64,000 nt of DNA from an uncultured Paracoccaceae bacterium (GCA_951812305.1 CATOSB010000011.1:636727-700726), one strand, 5' to 3'; positions 26,622 to 35,954 are shown, counted from the stretch's first letter. A program made the numbers and translations. The notes: generated by a model from the sequence alone, not told the origin.

Positions 26622-26771
26622 GGTGTGTAGAATATCGAAAATTGGTGTGTAGGATATCGAAAAAGGGTGTGTAGAATATCGAAAGCTGTGCTCTGGTGTG
26701 TGAAATATCGAAACACTTGACACGGTGTGTGAAATATCGAATGATGACGTATGGTGTGTGAACTATTGAAC
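26622..26771 (+). repeat. Six iterons of the plasmid origin
   Basis: The consensus is ggtgtgtRRaatatcgaaa (19 bp). Units start at 26622, 26644, 26666, 26695, 26724 and 26753, so spacing is 22, 22, 29, 29 and 29 bp. The last unit is degenerate (gaactattgaac) and overlaps the 5' end of the rep frame. Such direct repeats bind the Rep initiator and control copy number. Confidence 0.92.
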
Positions 26772-27803
26772 CAAGACCGCTCTCCCCTTCTCCCTGATCG
26801 CCTCGACCAGGGAGACTTCTTCGTGTGCGATATTTTTGACGCTGCACCGAAAGGCGATATGGCGTCGATGGAACATCCCATTTTCTCCATCTCGACCAAG
26901 CCTGATAAGCGTATCAGGCGTTATGAGAGTGGCAAGAATTTTGTCGAGATTACGCCTTCTGTAAAAGGACTTGCGACTGTCCATGACCGCGATGTGCTGA
27001 TTTTCTGTATCTCGCAGATCATGGCTGCGTTAAATCAGGATAAGCGGGTTAGTCAAATCGTCCACTTCAAGGCGTATGACATGCTTAAAGCCACCAACCG
27101 GATGACCAACGGGCAAGCCTATGAAGGTTTGGTGTCTGCGCTCACGCGGTTGCGTGGAACAACGATCACCACAAATATCATAACAGGAAATCAAGAGGTA
27201 ACGAGAGGCTTCGGGCTGATCGAAAGCTTTGAGATCGTGCGCAAAACCCGCGAGGGTCGGATGCAGGAAGTTGAGATCAAACTATCTGACTGGGTGTTCA
27301 ACGCTATCCGCCACAAAGAAGTGCTGACACTTCACCGTGACTATTTTCGGCTGCGGAAGCCATTAGAGCGGCGCATCTATGAGCTTGCTCGCAAGCATTG
27401 TGGGATGCAGTCTTCGTGGAAGATCGGCCTTCAGCGCTTGCAGGAAAAATGCGGCTCAACTTCGACCTTGAAGGAGTTCAGGCGTCTGGTTCAAAAAATT
27501 GTTCTTGAAGATGAGACGCATAGTCATATGCCAGATTACGCGCTTTCGTTGGAAGACGATATGGTGACGTTTTCTAACCGCCGCACAATAGAAGCGGTGA
27601 TTTCTCCAAGCATATCGAAGATCAGGCTCGATCCTGAAGCCTATCACGATGCGCGAACCGTCGCGCCAGGTTGGGATATCTATGTGCTTGAGCGGGAATG
27701 GCGACAGTGGATGAACGAATACGATGTCGAGCCTCCACGCAATGCGACCAAAGCTTTTATTGGCTTTTGTCGCAAACATGCGCAAAAGCACAGTCGTCCC
27801 TAG
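26751..27803 (+). CDS. repA: Plasmid replication initiator (RPA family)
   Basis: A protein of up to 350 residues of the replication initiator protein A family. The conserved core is PKGDMASMEHPIFSISTKPD, TPSVKGLATVHDRDVLIFCI, SALTRLRGTTITTNII and FRLRKPLERRIYELARKHCG. It opens the origin by binding the iterons. The 5' end is ambiguous. ATG 26751 lies inside the last iteron, TTG 26766 is possible, and ATG 26860 would cut into the conserved FDAAPKGDMASMEHP stretch. I favour one of the first two. Overlap with an iteron suggests autorepression. Confidence 0.9.
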   Translation: MVCELLNQDRSPLLPDRLDQGDFFVCDIFDAAPKGDMASMEHPIFSISTKPDKRIRRYESGKNFVEITPSVKGLATVHDRDVLIFCISQIMAALNQDKRVSQIVHFKAYDMLKATNRMTNGQAYEGLVSALTRLRGTTITTNIITGNQEVTRGFGLIESFEIVRKTREGRMQEVEIKLSDWVFNAIRHKEVLTLHRDYFRLRKPLERRIYELARKHCGMQSSWKIGLQRLQEKCGSTSTLKEFRRLVQKIVLEDETHSHMPDYALSLEDDMVTFSNRRTIEAVISPSISKIRLDPEAYHDARTVAPGWDIYVLEREWRQWMNEYDVEPPRNATKAFIGFCRKHAQKHSRP

Positions 27804-27985
27804 AACGATAGTATCCTATAAAGCTATGATCCTAGCATTATAGGATGGTGCGTTCTGCCTCTCCCCTTCCCCCCCTCGGCTGCCCCTCTCATCGCATCAC
27901 CTCAATCAATCATAGAATGCTATAATCCTAGGATTTGTGAATTCTAGCTTGATAGGATGCGGCGAATCTAGCATCCTATAAAAAA
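27801..27985. repeat. Partition-site-like repeats between rep and parA
   Basis: The motif atccta/taggat with linked tagcat recurs many times: gtatcctata (27811), the inverted pair ATCCTA-gcatta-TAGGAT (27829-27846), ataatcctaggat (about 27922) and tagcatcctata (27969-27980). The same boxes occur at 26483-26502 and 28921-28962, so they bracket the par operon. A centromere (parS) or ParG-type operator role is inferred. Confidence 0.7.
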
Positions 27986-28000
27986 CAAAAGGAGGCAGGC

Positions 28001-28642
28001 ATGATCATCTCATTGATCTCTCAGAAGGGCGGCGTCGGTAAGAGCACCTTGGCGCGGCTTCTGGCAGTAGAAATCGCAAAGGCGGGGTGGAGCGTGAAGA
28101 TCGCCGATCTCGACCCCGCGCAAGGCACGGCCACGAAGTGGAAAGCCCGTAGGGACGTGGCAGGGTTTCAGCCTGATGTTGCGGTTGAAAAGTTCCGCAC
28201 GGTTGAACGCGCGATCAAGGAAGCTGAGCATTTTGACCTGATGATCCTCGACGGTCCCGCCCATGCGGAGAAGGGTGGGAAGGTCATGGCGCAGGCCAGT
28301 GATCTGATCCTCATCCCGACAGGCTACAGCCTGGACGACATGGAACCCCAGATCGAAGCTGCTTACGAGTTGGAAGAGGCGGGTATCCCGTCTGAGAAAA
28401 TCCTCTTTGTCTTCTGCCGTGCCAAAGGGTCGGATTCTGAGGACGCGGCGGCGAGAGCATATTTGCGCAAAGCCCGCTTAACCGCGCTCGATCCTGTTCT
28501 TCCTGAACTGGCGTCAATTCGCCAAGGGCACGCCGAAGGGCGCGCCGCATCTGAAGTGCCGTTTCCGAAAGTGCAGGAAAAGGCCATCGACGTTGCGCAG
28601 CAGATTGTCGATCAACTGATGAGCAAGAGGGAGGCAGCGTAA
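28001..28642 (+). CDS. parA: ParA-family partition ATPase
   Basis: A 213-residue small ParA. The deviant Walker A is SQKGGVGKSTLARLLA (about residues 7-22). It is followed by IADLDPAQGTATKW (switch I) and FDLMILDGPAHAEKG (Walker B). It lacks an N-terminal HTH, as in type Ib ParAs, so a separate small protein should bind DNA. A good ribosome site (aaaggaggcaggc) precedes the ATG at 28001. The stop overlaps the start of the next gene (taATG). Confidence 0.93.
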   Translation: MIISLISQKGGVGKSTLARLLAVEIAKAGWSVKIADLDPAQGTATKWKARRDVAGFQPDVAVEKFRTVERAIKEAEHFDLMILDGPAHAEKGGKVMAQASDLILIPTGYSLDDMEPQIEAAYELEEAGIPSEKILFVFCRAKGSDSEDAAARAYLRKARLTALDPVLPELASIRQGHAEGRAASEVPFPKVQEKAIDVAQQIVDQLMSKREAA

Positions 28643-28923
28643 TGGCAAAAGGTCTCCAAATGGCAGAGCCGCCGCGTCGGCGCTCAGATGTGACGGCGGA
28701 AGCCCCTCAAGAAGATACCCCGAAGATCAAGTCGCCAGTAGCGGCGGACACAGGCATGAAGTTCACCCAGATCGCTGAAGGCGAGAAGGTGCAGTTCAAC
28801 AAGCGGGTCAAGCGCGGTGTTGCCGATGGCTATGAGATGCTGGCGATCCGCACACGGCAGAAAGTGCCCGAATTGCTGGAAGAGGCGCTCGCGCTTCTGG
28901 AACAGAAATACGGCAAGGTTTAG
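28642..28923 (+). CDS. Small partition partner (ParB/ParG-like)
   Basis: A 93-residue protein with a disordered, charged N-terminus (about 1-45) and a C-terminal segment FNKRVKRGVADGYEMLAIRT plus VPELLEEALALLEQKYG. It resembles ribbon-helix-helix proteins that pair with type Ib ParA. It overlaps parA by one base, so they form one operon. I do not recognise an exact family; the role is inferred from position. Confidence 0.7.
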   Translation: MAKGLQMAEPPRRRSDVTAEAPQEDTPKIKSPVAADTGMKFTQIAEGEKVQFNKRVKRGVADGYEMLAIRTRQKVPELLEEALALLEQKYGKV

Positions 28924-28959
28924 GATGTTAGCATCCTAACATTCTAGGATTATAGCATT

Positions 28960-29064
28960 CTATCTTTCTGGGCCGTCACGATCCTTTTCCCGTTCCAGCC
29001 GCCGCCGCTCGGCAGCCCGTTGACGGGCTTGCCGCGCTTTGTGCTGCCGGATGGCTTTGTCCAT
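28960..29064 (-). pseudogene. Charged coiled-coil frame cut by the Tn3-family end
   Basis: A 34-residue frame (MDKAIRQHKARQARQRAAER, then RRLEREKDRDGPER) is strongly basic and helical. It ends in a normal stop but begins a few bases from the transposon end at 29070, so it may be the tail of a longer lost gene. Confidence 0.35.
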
Positions 29065-29069
29065 TTGAT

Positions 29070-29107
29070 GGCCCCATCGGAAGGTTTCTTCGTAAAACCA
29101 CGCTAAG
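29070..29107 (+). repeat. 38-bp terminal repeat of a second Tn3-family transposon (relic)
   Basis: Starts ggccccatcggaagg and ends acgctaag, the usual Tn3 inner end. It is identical to 53424-53461, where a resolvase and a tnpA fragment follow. Confidence 0.75.
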
Positions 29108-29130
29108 GAAGAACGAAGCCTGAACATGGC

Positions 29131-29232
29131 TTATGGCGTGGTGTTTCTGATGACTTTGTAAGCTGTTGATCTGCCTATTCCGAGATGTTTTGCGGCCTGG
29201 GCGACGGATTTACCTGCGCCGACGAGGTCTTG
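29131..29232 (-). pseudogene. tnpR: Resolvase C-terminal fragment of the second Tn3-family transposon
   Basis: The frame matches the last about 33 codons of the resolvase at 53485-54051 (VGAGKSVAQAAKHLGIGRST and AYKVIRNTTP). It is broken at gtcttg, 29232, where an inverted-repeat-bounded segment begins. Confidence 0.88.
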
Positions 29233-30178
29233 TGTAGGGTGACAAAAGTCTTTGGGTATCCGGCCTATCCCAGCTGAACCCGGCCTATCCCGGCTGGGAT
29301 TGCCGAACGGCCATGAAATCAGGACTTTAGGTGCCTCGTGCAGTGCGGCCGTGACCGCCGCCCCGGAACTGCCCGCGCCATAAGTCTTTCAGAATCGGAG
29401 CGTTTCGGGGGTGCGAACCCGCTGGAAACGGTGATTTTGCCGCTGATTTCGGGGGGCACGAACCCGCCGGATTTTCCGGGCATTTCAGGGGTGGTGTTTT
29501 TCAGGCTTACGGGGGCATCCGCAGCCGCGATGATCTGCCCTTGCAAGGGGTGTGCAGGCCCCCTGCAAGACGCTTGCAAGGGATGTGCGGGTGTCAACTG
29601 TAGGGCATGTCGTAGCCGAGGATCAAGCCGTCCTCGTATCGGTCGGTAATGTTGCCTTGCGCATCGCGCGCGGCGCGGGTTCCATGGGGCTGAACTCGAC
29701 GCCGTCGAAGACGGGCGGCAGGGTCGAACGCAGCGGCTCGTAGAGTATCCCGTTGAAGGCGAGCCCGAGCAGCATACTCCGCGAACCGGTCGAGACCAGG
29801 GCCGGGGACCGCATCCTCCTGCGCCTCGCTGATGGCACACTGCACGACGCGGCGGTCGCAATCGCCGCAGGCAAGACCGACACCCTGACGATCACGCCGC
29901 CGGTTCCCGCAAACGCCTGGGCCGCCGGAGCGCCGGAGAACGTGATCTGGCGGCTCTATGCCGCCGCCAAGCCTCCGATACGTGCTCGCGTCGTCAGCGT
30001 GGAGCCGCTGTCTGCCGCGCGATACAGGCTCACCGCCGTCGATGATGTGGATGCGTACTATACCGGATGACAGGAGGTCGCGCAGACAGTTGATTTTCCA
30101 AGGCGCTTTGCCCCGGAAATCGCGGCGATTTTCCAGGCTAATATCGGCTGGATTCCCAAAGACTTTTGTCGTGCTACA
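29233..30178. mobile_element. Segment bounded by about 36-bp inverted repeats, no transposase
   Basis: The left end (29233) reads tgtagggtgacaaaagtctt and the right end, read inward from 30178, reads tgtagcacgacaaaagtctt. Similarity continues for about 36 bp. A shorter direct repeat (ccggcctatccc then ctg) follows the left end, as in IS21-like termini. Inside are 29233-29590, where I see no convincing gene, a short palindrome (cccttgcaag and cttgcaaggg, 29537-29587), and a phage tail gene fragment. The family is uncertain. Confidence 0.6.
29760..30063 (+). pseudogene. Phage tip-attachment protein J-like fragment
   Basis: The frame contains TRAGDRILLRLADGTLHDAA, then DTLTITPPVPANAW and RARVVSVEPLSAARYRLTAV followed by DDVDAYY. 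The order of strands matches the fibronectin-like part of J-type host-specificity proteins of alphaproteobacterial phages. Both ends of the gene are missing. Confidence 0.6.
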
Positions 30179-30306
30179 TATATGGCTCTTTCGCAGCATT
30201 TTTTCCATTCAATTGATTGCCCTGGACAATGCCCTCCCACAACTTGACAAAGACAACCGGAGTCTTGGTGGTCCCGGCCCGCTATCGTTACATCGAAGGA
30301 TTTGCA

Positions 30307-30398
30307 GTGCCGAAGAAACCCTGCGCACATCCGGGCTGTTCCCGGCTGGTCGATCTTGGCTCGGCATACTGTGAAGTCCACGCGGCGCAAGACAAGAG
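30307..30398 (+). pseudogene. HNH endonuclease N-terminal fragment
   Basis: From GTG 30307 the frame reads VPKKPCAHPGCSRLVDLGSA and YCEVHAAQ. This matches the zinc-binding start (C-x4-C, C-x2-H) of phage-type HNH endonucleases that lie beside terminase genes. The transposon end at 30399 cuts it after about 30 residues, before the HNH motif. Confidence 0.7.
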
Positions 30399-30647
30399 GG
30401 CCTAGCTGGCCCGAAGCTGTGTGTGGACGCCTCCTGGAACGCAAGCAGAATCTTTAAGTGATTTTGGGAAATGCGGTCGAGTTCCTACGTGTGTCCGGCC
30501 TCTGATTGCGACGCTCTTGTTCGCGGGCCCTTATGGATAGTTCGAAGATCGGGTCCAAATCATATTTGCGGGGTTTCAACTCCACACAGCTTCCCTGGTT
30601 TTCCCAATCCCGTCATTCTCGACTGTTCGCCCATAATCCTCCGCTAA

Positions 30648-31816
30648 TACCAAGGGTGCTTCAAAATGACTCAGCTATGGATTTTGGGTACCGCCTGAGG
30701 TGCTGAGGTGATTCAAGATTGGCAAAGGAGACCACCGATGCCAGCCAGGATACCGATGCGAGCCGATTTTACCGCCAATGATCTGCGCAAGCTTGCCGCA
30801 GAGAGTTCTGATGCCCGGCAGAGCCGACGGCTTTTGTCGCTTGCCGCTATCGCCGATGGCATGTCGCGTGGGGCTGCGGCCCGCATTGGCGGGATGGACC
30901 GGCAAACGCTCAGGGACTGGGTGCTCCGTTTCAACGCTGATGGTCCAGCGGGGCTGCTGGATCGGCAGCGAGGAGGCTCGCGATCCCGCCTTGACAATGC
31001 GCAACTGGATGAACTGGCGGCTCTTGTCGAGACCGGTCCTGATCCTGAAAAGGACGGTGTCGTCCGCTGGCGGCGGGTCGATTTGAAGAATGTGATCAAG
31101 GCGCGTTTTGGCGTCGACTATCACGAGCGCCATGTGGGGCAGATTCTGCACAATCTGGGCTTTTCCCACATCAGCGCACGCCCTCAGCACCCGGGGCAGG
31201 ACGTGCAGGTCATTGAGGATTTCAAAAAAACTTCGGCGACAATCTGAAGGAGACGCTTCAGGGGGTGCCGCCGGACAAACCCGTCGAAATCTGGTTCCAG
31301 GACGAGATGCGTCTCGGTCAGAAGAACACCCGCGTCCGCCAGTGGGCACGCAAGGGCACACGGCCCCGCCAGCCCGCCGATCAGCGTTACCAAAATGCGT
31401 ATCTTTTTGGCGCCATCTGCCCCGAACGCGGCACCGGCGCGGCGATCATGATGCCAGCAGCCGACACCTATGCGATGCAGCGCCACCTGGAAGAAATCAG
31501 CAAAATTGTCTCCGATGGCGCCCACGCCGTCATCCTCATGGACCAAGCCGGCTGGCACACGACATCCGCTCTGGAAATCCCGCAAAACCTGTCGCTCATG
31601 TTTCTGCCGCCCAAATCACCAGAGCTGAATCCAACCGAAAACATTTGGCAATATCTCCGCCAGACATGGCTCGCAAACCGGACGTTCGACACATATGACG
31701 CGATTCTCGACGCGGGGTGCGAGGCCTGGAACAACCTCATCGCAAGACCGCAAACCATCACATCCATCGCAAGCCGCAACTGGGCGAAAGTCGGTCAGAT
31801 TGAATAACCCTTGGTA
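30648..31816 (+). mobile_element. IS630-family element, copy 2
   Basis: 1169 bp, ends taccaaggg and cccttggta, flanked by TAA (30645-30647 and 31817-31819). It is inserted in the non-coding end of the IS110 element. Confidence 0.92.
30708..31807 (+). CDS. tnp: IS630-family transposase (two frames), copy 2
   Basis: Frame 1 is 30708-31247 and frame 2 is 31265-31807. They are joined by -1 slippage on A-AAA-AAC, about 20 bp before the end of frame 1. Both frames are identical to the other two copies, so the element is probably recent and active. Confidence 0.9.
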
Positions 31817-31853
31817 TAAGATCTACCGCATTCCGGCTGACAGCTGGCTTTCC

Positions 31854-32879
31854 TCAGGCCGCCAACTGAACTCGATATACATCCTCGTTTTTCATCACAG
31901 CCCAAGCCATCCGGGCCATCTTGTTTGCCAGCGCGATGGCCACCAGCAGTTTGGGTTTGCGTTTCAGCATCCGGTCGAGCCACGAACCATCGGGTGCACC
32001 ACCTTTTCGTTCATTGGATTGGATGACGGACATTGCTCCAGGGATGAGTAATCTTCTGGTATCTTTCTGGCCCATCTTCGACGTTCGCCCCAGCCGGGTT
32101 TTCCCGCCTGTAGAGTTCTGTTTTGGCGTCAGGCCTGCCCAGGCGGCAAAATCCCGCCCCTTGCGAAAACTCTCACGTGGGGGTGCGAGAGATGATATTG
32201 CCATGGCGCACATGGGCCCGATTCCAGGTATGGTCATCAACCGCTGCGCATTCTCATCCATTCGGGCCGCGGCTTCGATCCGGGATGTCAGGTCATCAAT
32301 CTGCCAATCCAGAATGCTCAAGTGATCGAAGAGCCGGATGCACATATTGCGCATTATCAACGGGAGTTCGGTGGTTTCGTCGTCGATAACCATAGCTTCG
32401 AGTTTTCTGATGTGGGACGGGCCCTGAGCTGCCACAATCCCATACTCGCCTAGATGACCGCGTAGTGTATTGATGACCTGCGTGCGTTGACCGACAAACA
32501 ATTCTCGCGTTTTCAATAGCATGGATCGGGATTGCTGTTCCGCCGATTTCACGGCGACAAATCTCATCCCGGCGCGCGCTGCGGCCTCCGCAATTGCTTC
32601 GGCATCAGCCATATCGTTCTTCTGTCGCTTCCTGAATGGCTTGACATATTGCGGAGGGATCAATCGAACCTCATGTCCGAGCCGTTCGATCTCGCGGCCC
32701 CAGTGATGGGAACTGGCGCAAGCCTCCATCGCAACAAGGCAACATGTTTGCGCCGACAGAAAATCCAGAACACACCCGCGCCGGATTTTGCGGCGGAATA
32801 CGGTAGACCCATCTGCGGTAGCTCCATGAAACTGAAACACATTCTTGGCAATATCGATCCCGATTATGCTAACTTCCAT
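31854..32879 (-). CDS. tnp: IS110-family transposase in the Tn3 repeat
   Basis: A 341-residue DEDD transposase from ATG at 32879 (MEVSIIGIDIAKNVFQFHGA). The catalytic region includes CLVAMEACASSHHWGREI and NDMADAEAIAEAAARAGMRF. The C-terminal domain has MTIPGIGPMCAMAISSLAPP and FAAWAGLTPKQNSTGGKTRL. It is different from the IS110 transposase at 15137. A longer frame to 33194 only reflects read-through into the transposon end. Confidence 0.92.
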   Translation of the reverse strand: MEVSIIGIDIAKNVFQFHGATADGSTVFRRKIRRGCVLDFLSAQTCCLVAMEACASSHHWGREIERLGHEVRLIPPQYVKPFRKRQKNDMADAEAIAEAAARAGMRFVAVKSAEQQSRSMLLKTRELFVGQRTQVINTLRGHLGEYGIVAAQGPSHIRKLEAMVIDDETTELPLIMRNMCIRLFDHLSILDWQIDDLTSRIEAAARMDENAQRLMTIPGIGPMCAMAISSLAPPRESFRKGRDFAAWAGLTPKQNSTGGKTRLGRTSKMGQKDTRRLLIPGAMSVIQSNERKGGAPDGSWLDRMLKRKPKLLVAIALANKMARMAWAVMKNEDVYRVQLAA

Positions 32880-33054
32880 CTTGGACGTCTCCTCTTGTAG
32901 CTGTTTTGACACCGCCACCTTGGCACAATGCGATGCCCTTGGGGGAAGAGGCGTCCACTCCATCATATTTGGGCTTTTGAAAGAACGTACAGGGAACGAA
33001 AGGCTGATTGACGGCCAGAGCTGATGTTGGATGATGCTTGCGTCTGGAGGGGTC

Positions 33055-35943
33055 ATGATAGAGCAAGCATTTGCCTCAACGTGGGGGCTTTCATATTCGG
33101 ATTTTGAGTTTCTAAACCGGTTTGGGGCGAAGTCGCGGGTCGCGATTGCATGCCAACTCCTCTTTTTTCGCCAGCATGGCCGGTTTCCTGCCACGCGCGG
33201 TGATCTTGACCCTGATGTGATCGTGTACGTTGCTGACCAGATTGGGGCGACAGACGATCTTTCCTACTCTTTTTCCAGTGACACCGCGCGGCGGCAACGT
33301 GCGAGTATTCTGGATTTTCTCGGGTTTCGCCGGGCTTCTGATCGTGATCGGGCCAGACTCCAGGCATGGATGATTGAACAGCTCGGTGGGCGTGACCTGA
33401 ACTTGGCGGATTGGGTTGAGCGGGGCTATGCACAGGCCCGTCAAATGAACGTGTTTGTTCCTTCAGTGAAGATCATGGAGCGGCTTGCGCGCGCGGCCCG
33501 TCGGGATTTCCGCGAGGGGTATTTGACGAAGGTGGCATCGCGGTTATCGACCGAGAGGGTTACGCAGTTAGAATGGACGCTGTCTGAGCCCTTGGCGACA
33601 ACGGGGTTTCAGCGTCTGAAGGATGATGTCGGTGCTGCAACGCTAGACAGCGTACTGCTGACGGCGCAAAAGGTGTCCTTTGTCGCGGCGCTCAATCTTC
33701 CATTGGATATTCTTGGTGATGTCGAACGCGGTTGGGTGATGCGTATTGCATGTCAGGTAGAAGGCGAAACCGCCTCGGAAATGCGTCGCCATGCGCCCGA
33801 GAAGCGCTTCGGGCTTCTTGCGGTCTACCTGATGCATCGCCGCTCTCAGCTGATTGACGGCCTCATTGACCTGCTTTTGGAGGTGGTTCATCGCCTGGGA
33901 ACACGGTCACGCCGAAAGGTCATTCAGGGCATCGCGGCAGATATAGGCGCGGTTCATGGCAAGGAGCGTTTGCTTGTCGAGATTGCCATGGCCGCGCTGG
34001 ATCATCCCGAGGGTCGGATTGAAGACGTTATCTTCCCTATCGCTGGGGCGGCTAAACTCCGGGCAGTCATTGACGAACATCGCGCCAAGGGTACCTTGGA
34101 CACGCGCATCCAACAGACCATGCGCAACTCATATGCCAGCCACTACCGCCGCATGCTGCCACCGTTGCTCCGGGCTTTGCGATTTCGCTCGAACAATGCA
34201 ATGTGGCATCCGATATTGACCGCCTTGGTTCTGATTGTCCGGTTTGCGGAAGCCGGTCGCCGGGTTGTTTCTGAAAATGATATTCCAGCAGGGATCATTC
34301 CCGGAAAATGGCGCAGCGCAGTCATTGATGAGAATGGTCGGGTCAATGTTGTGTCCTTCGAGCTCTGTGTGCTGACACAGCTTCGCGAACGCATCCGCGC
34401 CAAAGAGATATGGATCGAAGGTGCGGACCGCTACCGCAACCCGGATGATGACCTGCCGGGAGATTTCGACACGCGTCGAGATTCCTACTACGCTGATCTG
34501 GGGCTATCGCAGGATGCAAGAGGCTTTGTCGCGGGCGTGAAAGCCGAGCTGGAGAAGGAACTGCGGCTGTTGAACGCCACCTTGCCTGACAATGATAAGG
34601 TGCGCTTGCGGCGGGGTGGGGAGAACCGGATTTCCATTACGCCCTTTGCGCCAGCCCCAGAGCCGCCTGGTTTGGCCACGCTGAAAAGCGAGGTTGCCCG
34701 GGCGTGGCCGATGACCGGGCTTTTGGATGTTCTCAAAGAAACAGCACTCGATACTGGGTTTTTGAGCGGCTTTCAGACCTCGGCCAGTCGGGAGGCTCTG
34801 CCGCCTGCCGTGCGAGATCAACGCCTGTTGCTCTGCCTTTACGGCTTGGGAACCAACGCGGGCCTGAAACGCGTGGCCGCTGGTTCACCCGATGTCAGTT
34901 ATGACGAACTTCTGCACATTCGCAGACGGTATATTGACCCGGCTTCCTTAAAGGCGGCTTGCGCGCAGGTTGCCAATGCAACGCTTGCAATTCGCGAACC
35001 GGAAATCTGGGGCACGCCGGGCACAACATGTGCTGGGGATTCCACCAAGTTCGGGGCCTGGGATCGCAATCTGATGACGGAGTGGCATGCGCGCTATGGC
35101 GGGCGCGGCGTCATGATTTATTGGCATGTAGAGCGTCAGGCGACCTGCATTTATTCTCAGCTGAAGCGTTGTTCGTCCTCTGAGGTAGCCGCAATGATTG
35201 AGGGTGTCTTACGGCATTGCACGGACATGGAAATCCAACGGCAGTATGTGGACAGCCACGGCCAAAGCGCAGTTGGCTTTGCTTTCTGCCATCTTCTGGG
35301 CTTTGAGCTTGCGCCGCGCCTCAAGGCAATTGCGCGGCAGAAACTCGCCCTCCCTAGTGCGGGTATGCGAGGGCAACTGCCCAATCTCCTTCCGATCCTG
35401 TCGGGCGTGGTCGATTGGGGCGAGATCGAACGCCAGTATGACGAGATGGTCAAATACGCAGCGGCCATGCAGCACGGGACGGCTGATCCCGAGGCCATCC
35501 TTCGCCGGTTCGCCCGATCCGATGTGATGCACCCCACCTACAAGGCGCTGGCGGAGCTTGGTCGCGCCATAAAGACGATTTTTCTGTGCCGCTATCTGCG
35601 CTCAGAGGCCTTCCGTCGGGAAATTCATGAGGGATTGAACGTCGTCGAGAACTGGAACAGCGCCAACAGCTTCGTGTTCTTTGGCAAGGGCGGTGAAATT
35701 GCCACCAATCGTGTGCGGGATCAGGAGACCGCTGCTCACGCGTTGCACTTGCTACAATCGTCACTGGTCTACGTGAACACGCGGATGGTGCAGTCCGTCC
35801 TGCGCAACCCCGATGTGGCCGCCCGCTTGTCCCCTGAGGATTATCGCGGCCTGTCCCCGCTCATCTACCTACACATCAACCCTTATGGCCGCTTCGAGGT
35901 CGATCTGGATAAGCGGATCGATTTCGGGCTCTTGGCCGCGTAA
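33055..35943 (+). CDS. tnpA: Tn3-family transposase, copy 1
   Basis: A 962-residue DDE transposase. ATG 33055 is chosen because agggg lies 5 bp upstream; an in-frame ATG at 33031 has no such site. The N-terminal half carries the DUF4158-type DNA-binding region. The catalytic half has CAGDSTKFGAWDRN (about 661), QYVDSHGQSAVGFAFCHLLG (about 732) and RREIHEGLNVVENWNSAN (about 865). Length is normal for Tn3 (about 960-1000). It is identical in sequence to the inverted copy at 58358-61246. Confidence 0.95.
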   Translation: MIEQAFASTWGLSYSDFEFLNRFGAKSRVAIACQLLFFRQHGRFPATRGDLDPDVIVYVADQIGATDDLSYSFSSDTARRQRASILDFLGFRRASDRDRARLQAWMIEQLGGRDLNLADWVERGYAQARQMNVFVPSVKIMERLARAARRDFREGYLTKVASRLSTERVTQLEWTLSEPLATTGFQRLKDDVGAATLDSVLLTAQKVSFVAALNLPLDILGDVERGWVMRIACQVEGETASEMRRHAPEKRFGLLAVYLMHRRSQLIDGLIDLLLEVVHRLGTRSRRKVIQGIAADIGAVHGKERLLVEIAMAALDHPEGRIEDVIFPIAGAAKLRAVIDEHRAKGTLDTRIQQTMRNSYASHYRRMLPPLLRALRFRSNNAMWHPILTALVLIVRFAEAGRRVVSENDIPAGIIPGKWRSAVIDENGRVNVVSFELCVLTQLRERIRAKEIWIEGADRYRNPDDDLPGDFDTRRDSYYADLGLSQDARGFVAGVKAELEKELRLLNATLPDNDKVRLRRGGENRISITPFAPAPEPPGLATLKSEVARAWPMTGLLDVLKETALDTGFLSGFQTSASREALPPAVRDQRLLLCLYGLGTNAGLKRVAAGSPDVSYDELLHIRRRYIDPASLKAACAQVANATLAIREPEIWGTPGTTCAGDSTKFGAWDRNLMTEWHARYGGRGVMIYWHVERQATCIYSQLKRCSSSEVAAMIEGVLRHCTDMEIQRQYVDSHGQSAVGFAFCHLLGFELAPRLKAIARQKLALPSAGMRGQLPNLLPILSGVVDWGEIERQYDEMVKYAAAMQHGTADPEAILRRFARSDVMHPTYKALAELGRAIKTIFLCRYLRSEAFRREIHEGLNVVENWNSANSFVFFGKGGEIATNRVRDQETAAHALHLLQSSLVYVNTRMVQSVLRNPDVAARLSPEDYRGLSPLIYLHINPYGRFEVDLDKRIDFGLLAA

Positions 35944-35954
35944 TTGGAGTCCGT

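Larger units (their letters stand above)
30420..32963 (-). mobile_element. IS110-family (IS1111-like) element inserted in the Tn3-type inverted repeat
   Basis: The outer boundaries come from the two halves of the split 44-bp repeat. Subterminal inverted repeats are gtggacgcctcctgg (about 30422) and, at the other end, gaggcgtccac (about 32948). An IS630 copy lies inside (30648-31816). Without it the element is about 1.37 kb. About 230 bp on the left (30420-30647) hold no gene. Confidence 0.85.

Noticed and set aside
26622..26771. Regular short repeats that could suggest a CRISPR array
   Set aside because: Units are 19 bp with gaps of only 3-10 bp, end in a rep gene, and have a DnaA box upstream; they are origin iterons.
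29338..29649. Plus-strand frame of 103 codons in the inverted-repeat-bounded segment
   Set aside because: Composition is low-complexity Gly/Pro/Cys from GC-rich repeats, with no domain or ribosome site.
32880..33194. N-terminal extension of the second IS110 transposase into the Tn3 end
   Set aside because: The frame leaves the IS and enters the Tn3 repeat and the start of tnpA in antisense; the family start is ATG at 32879.
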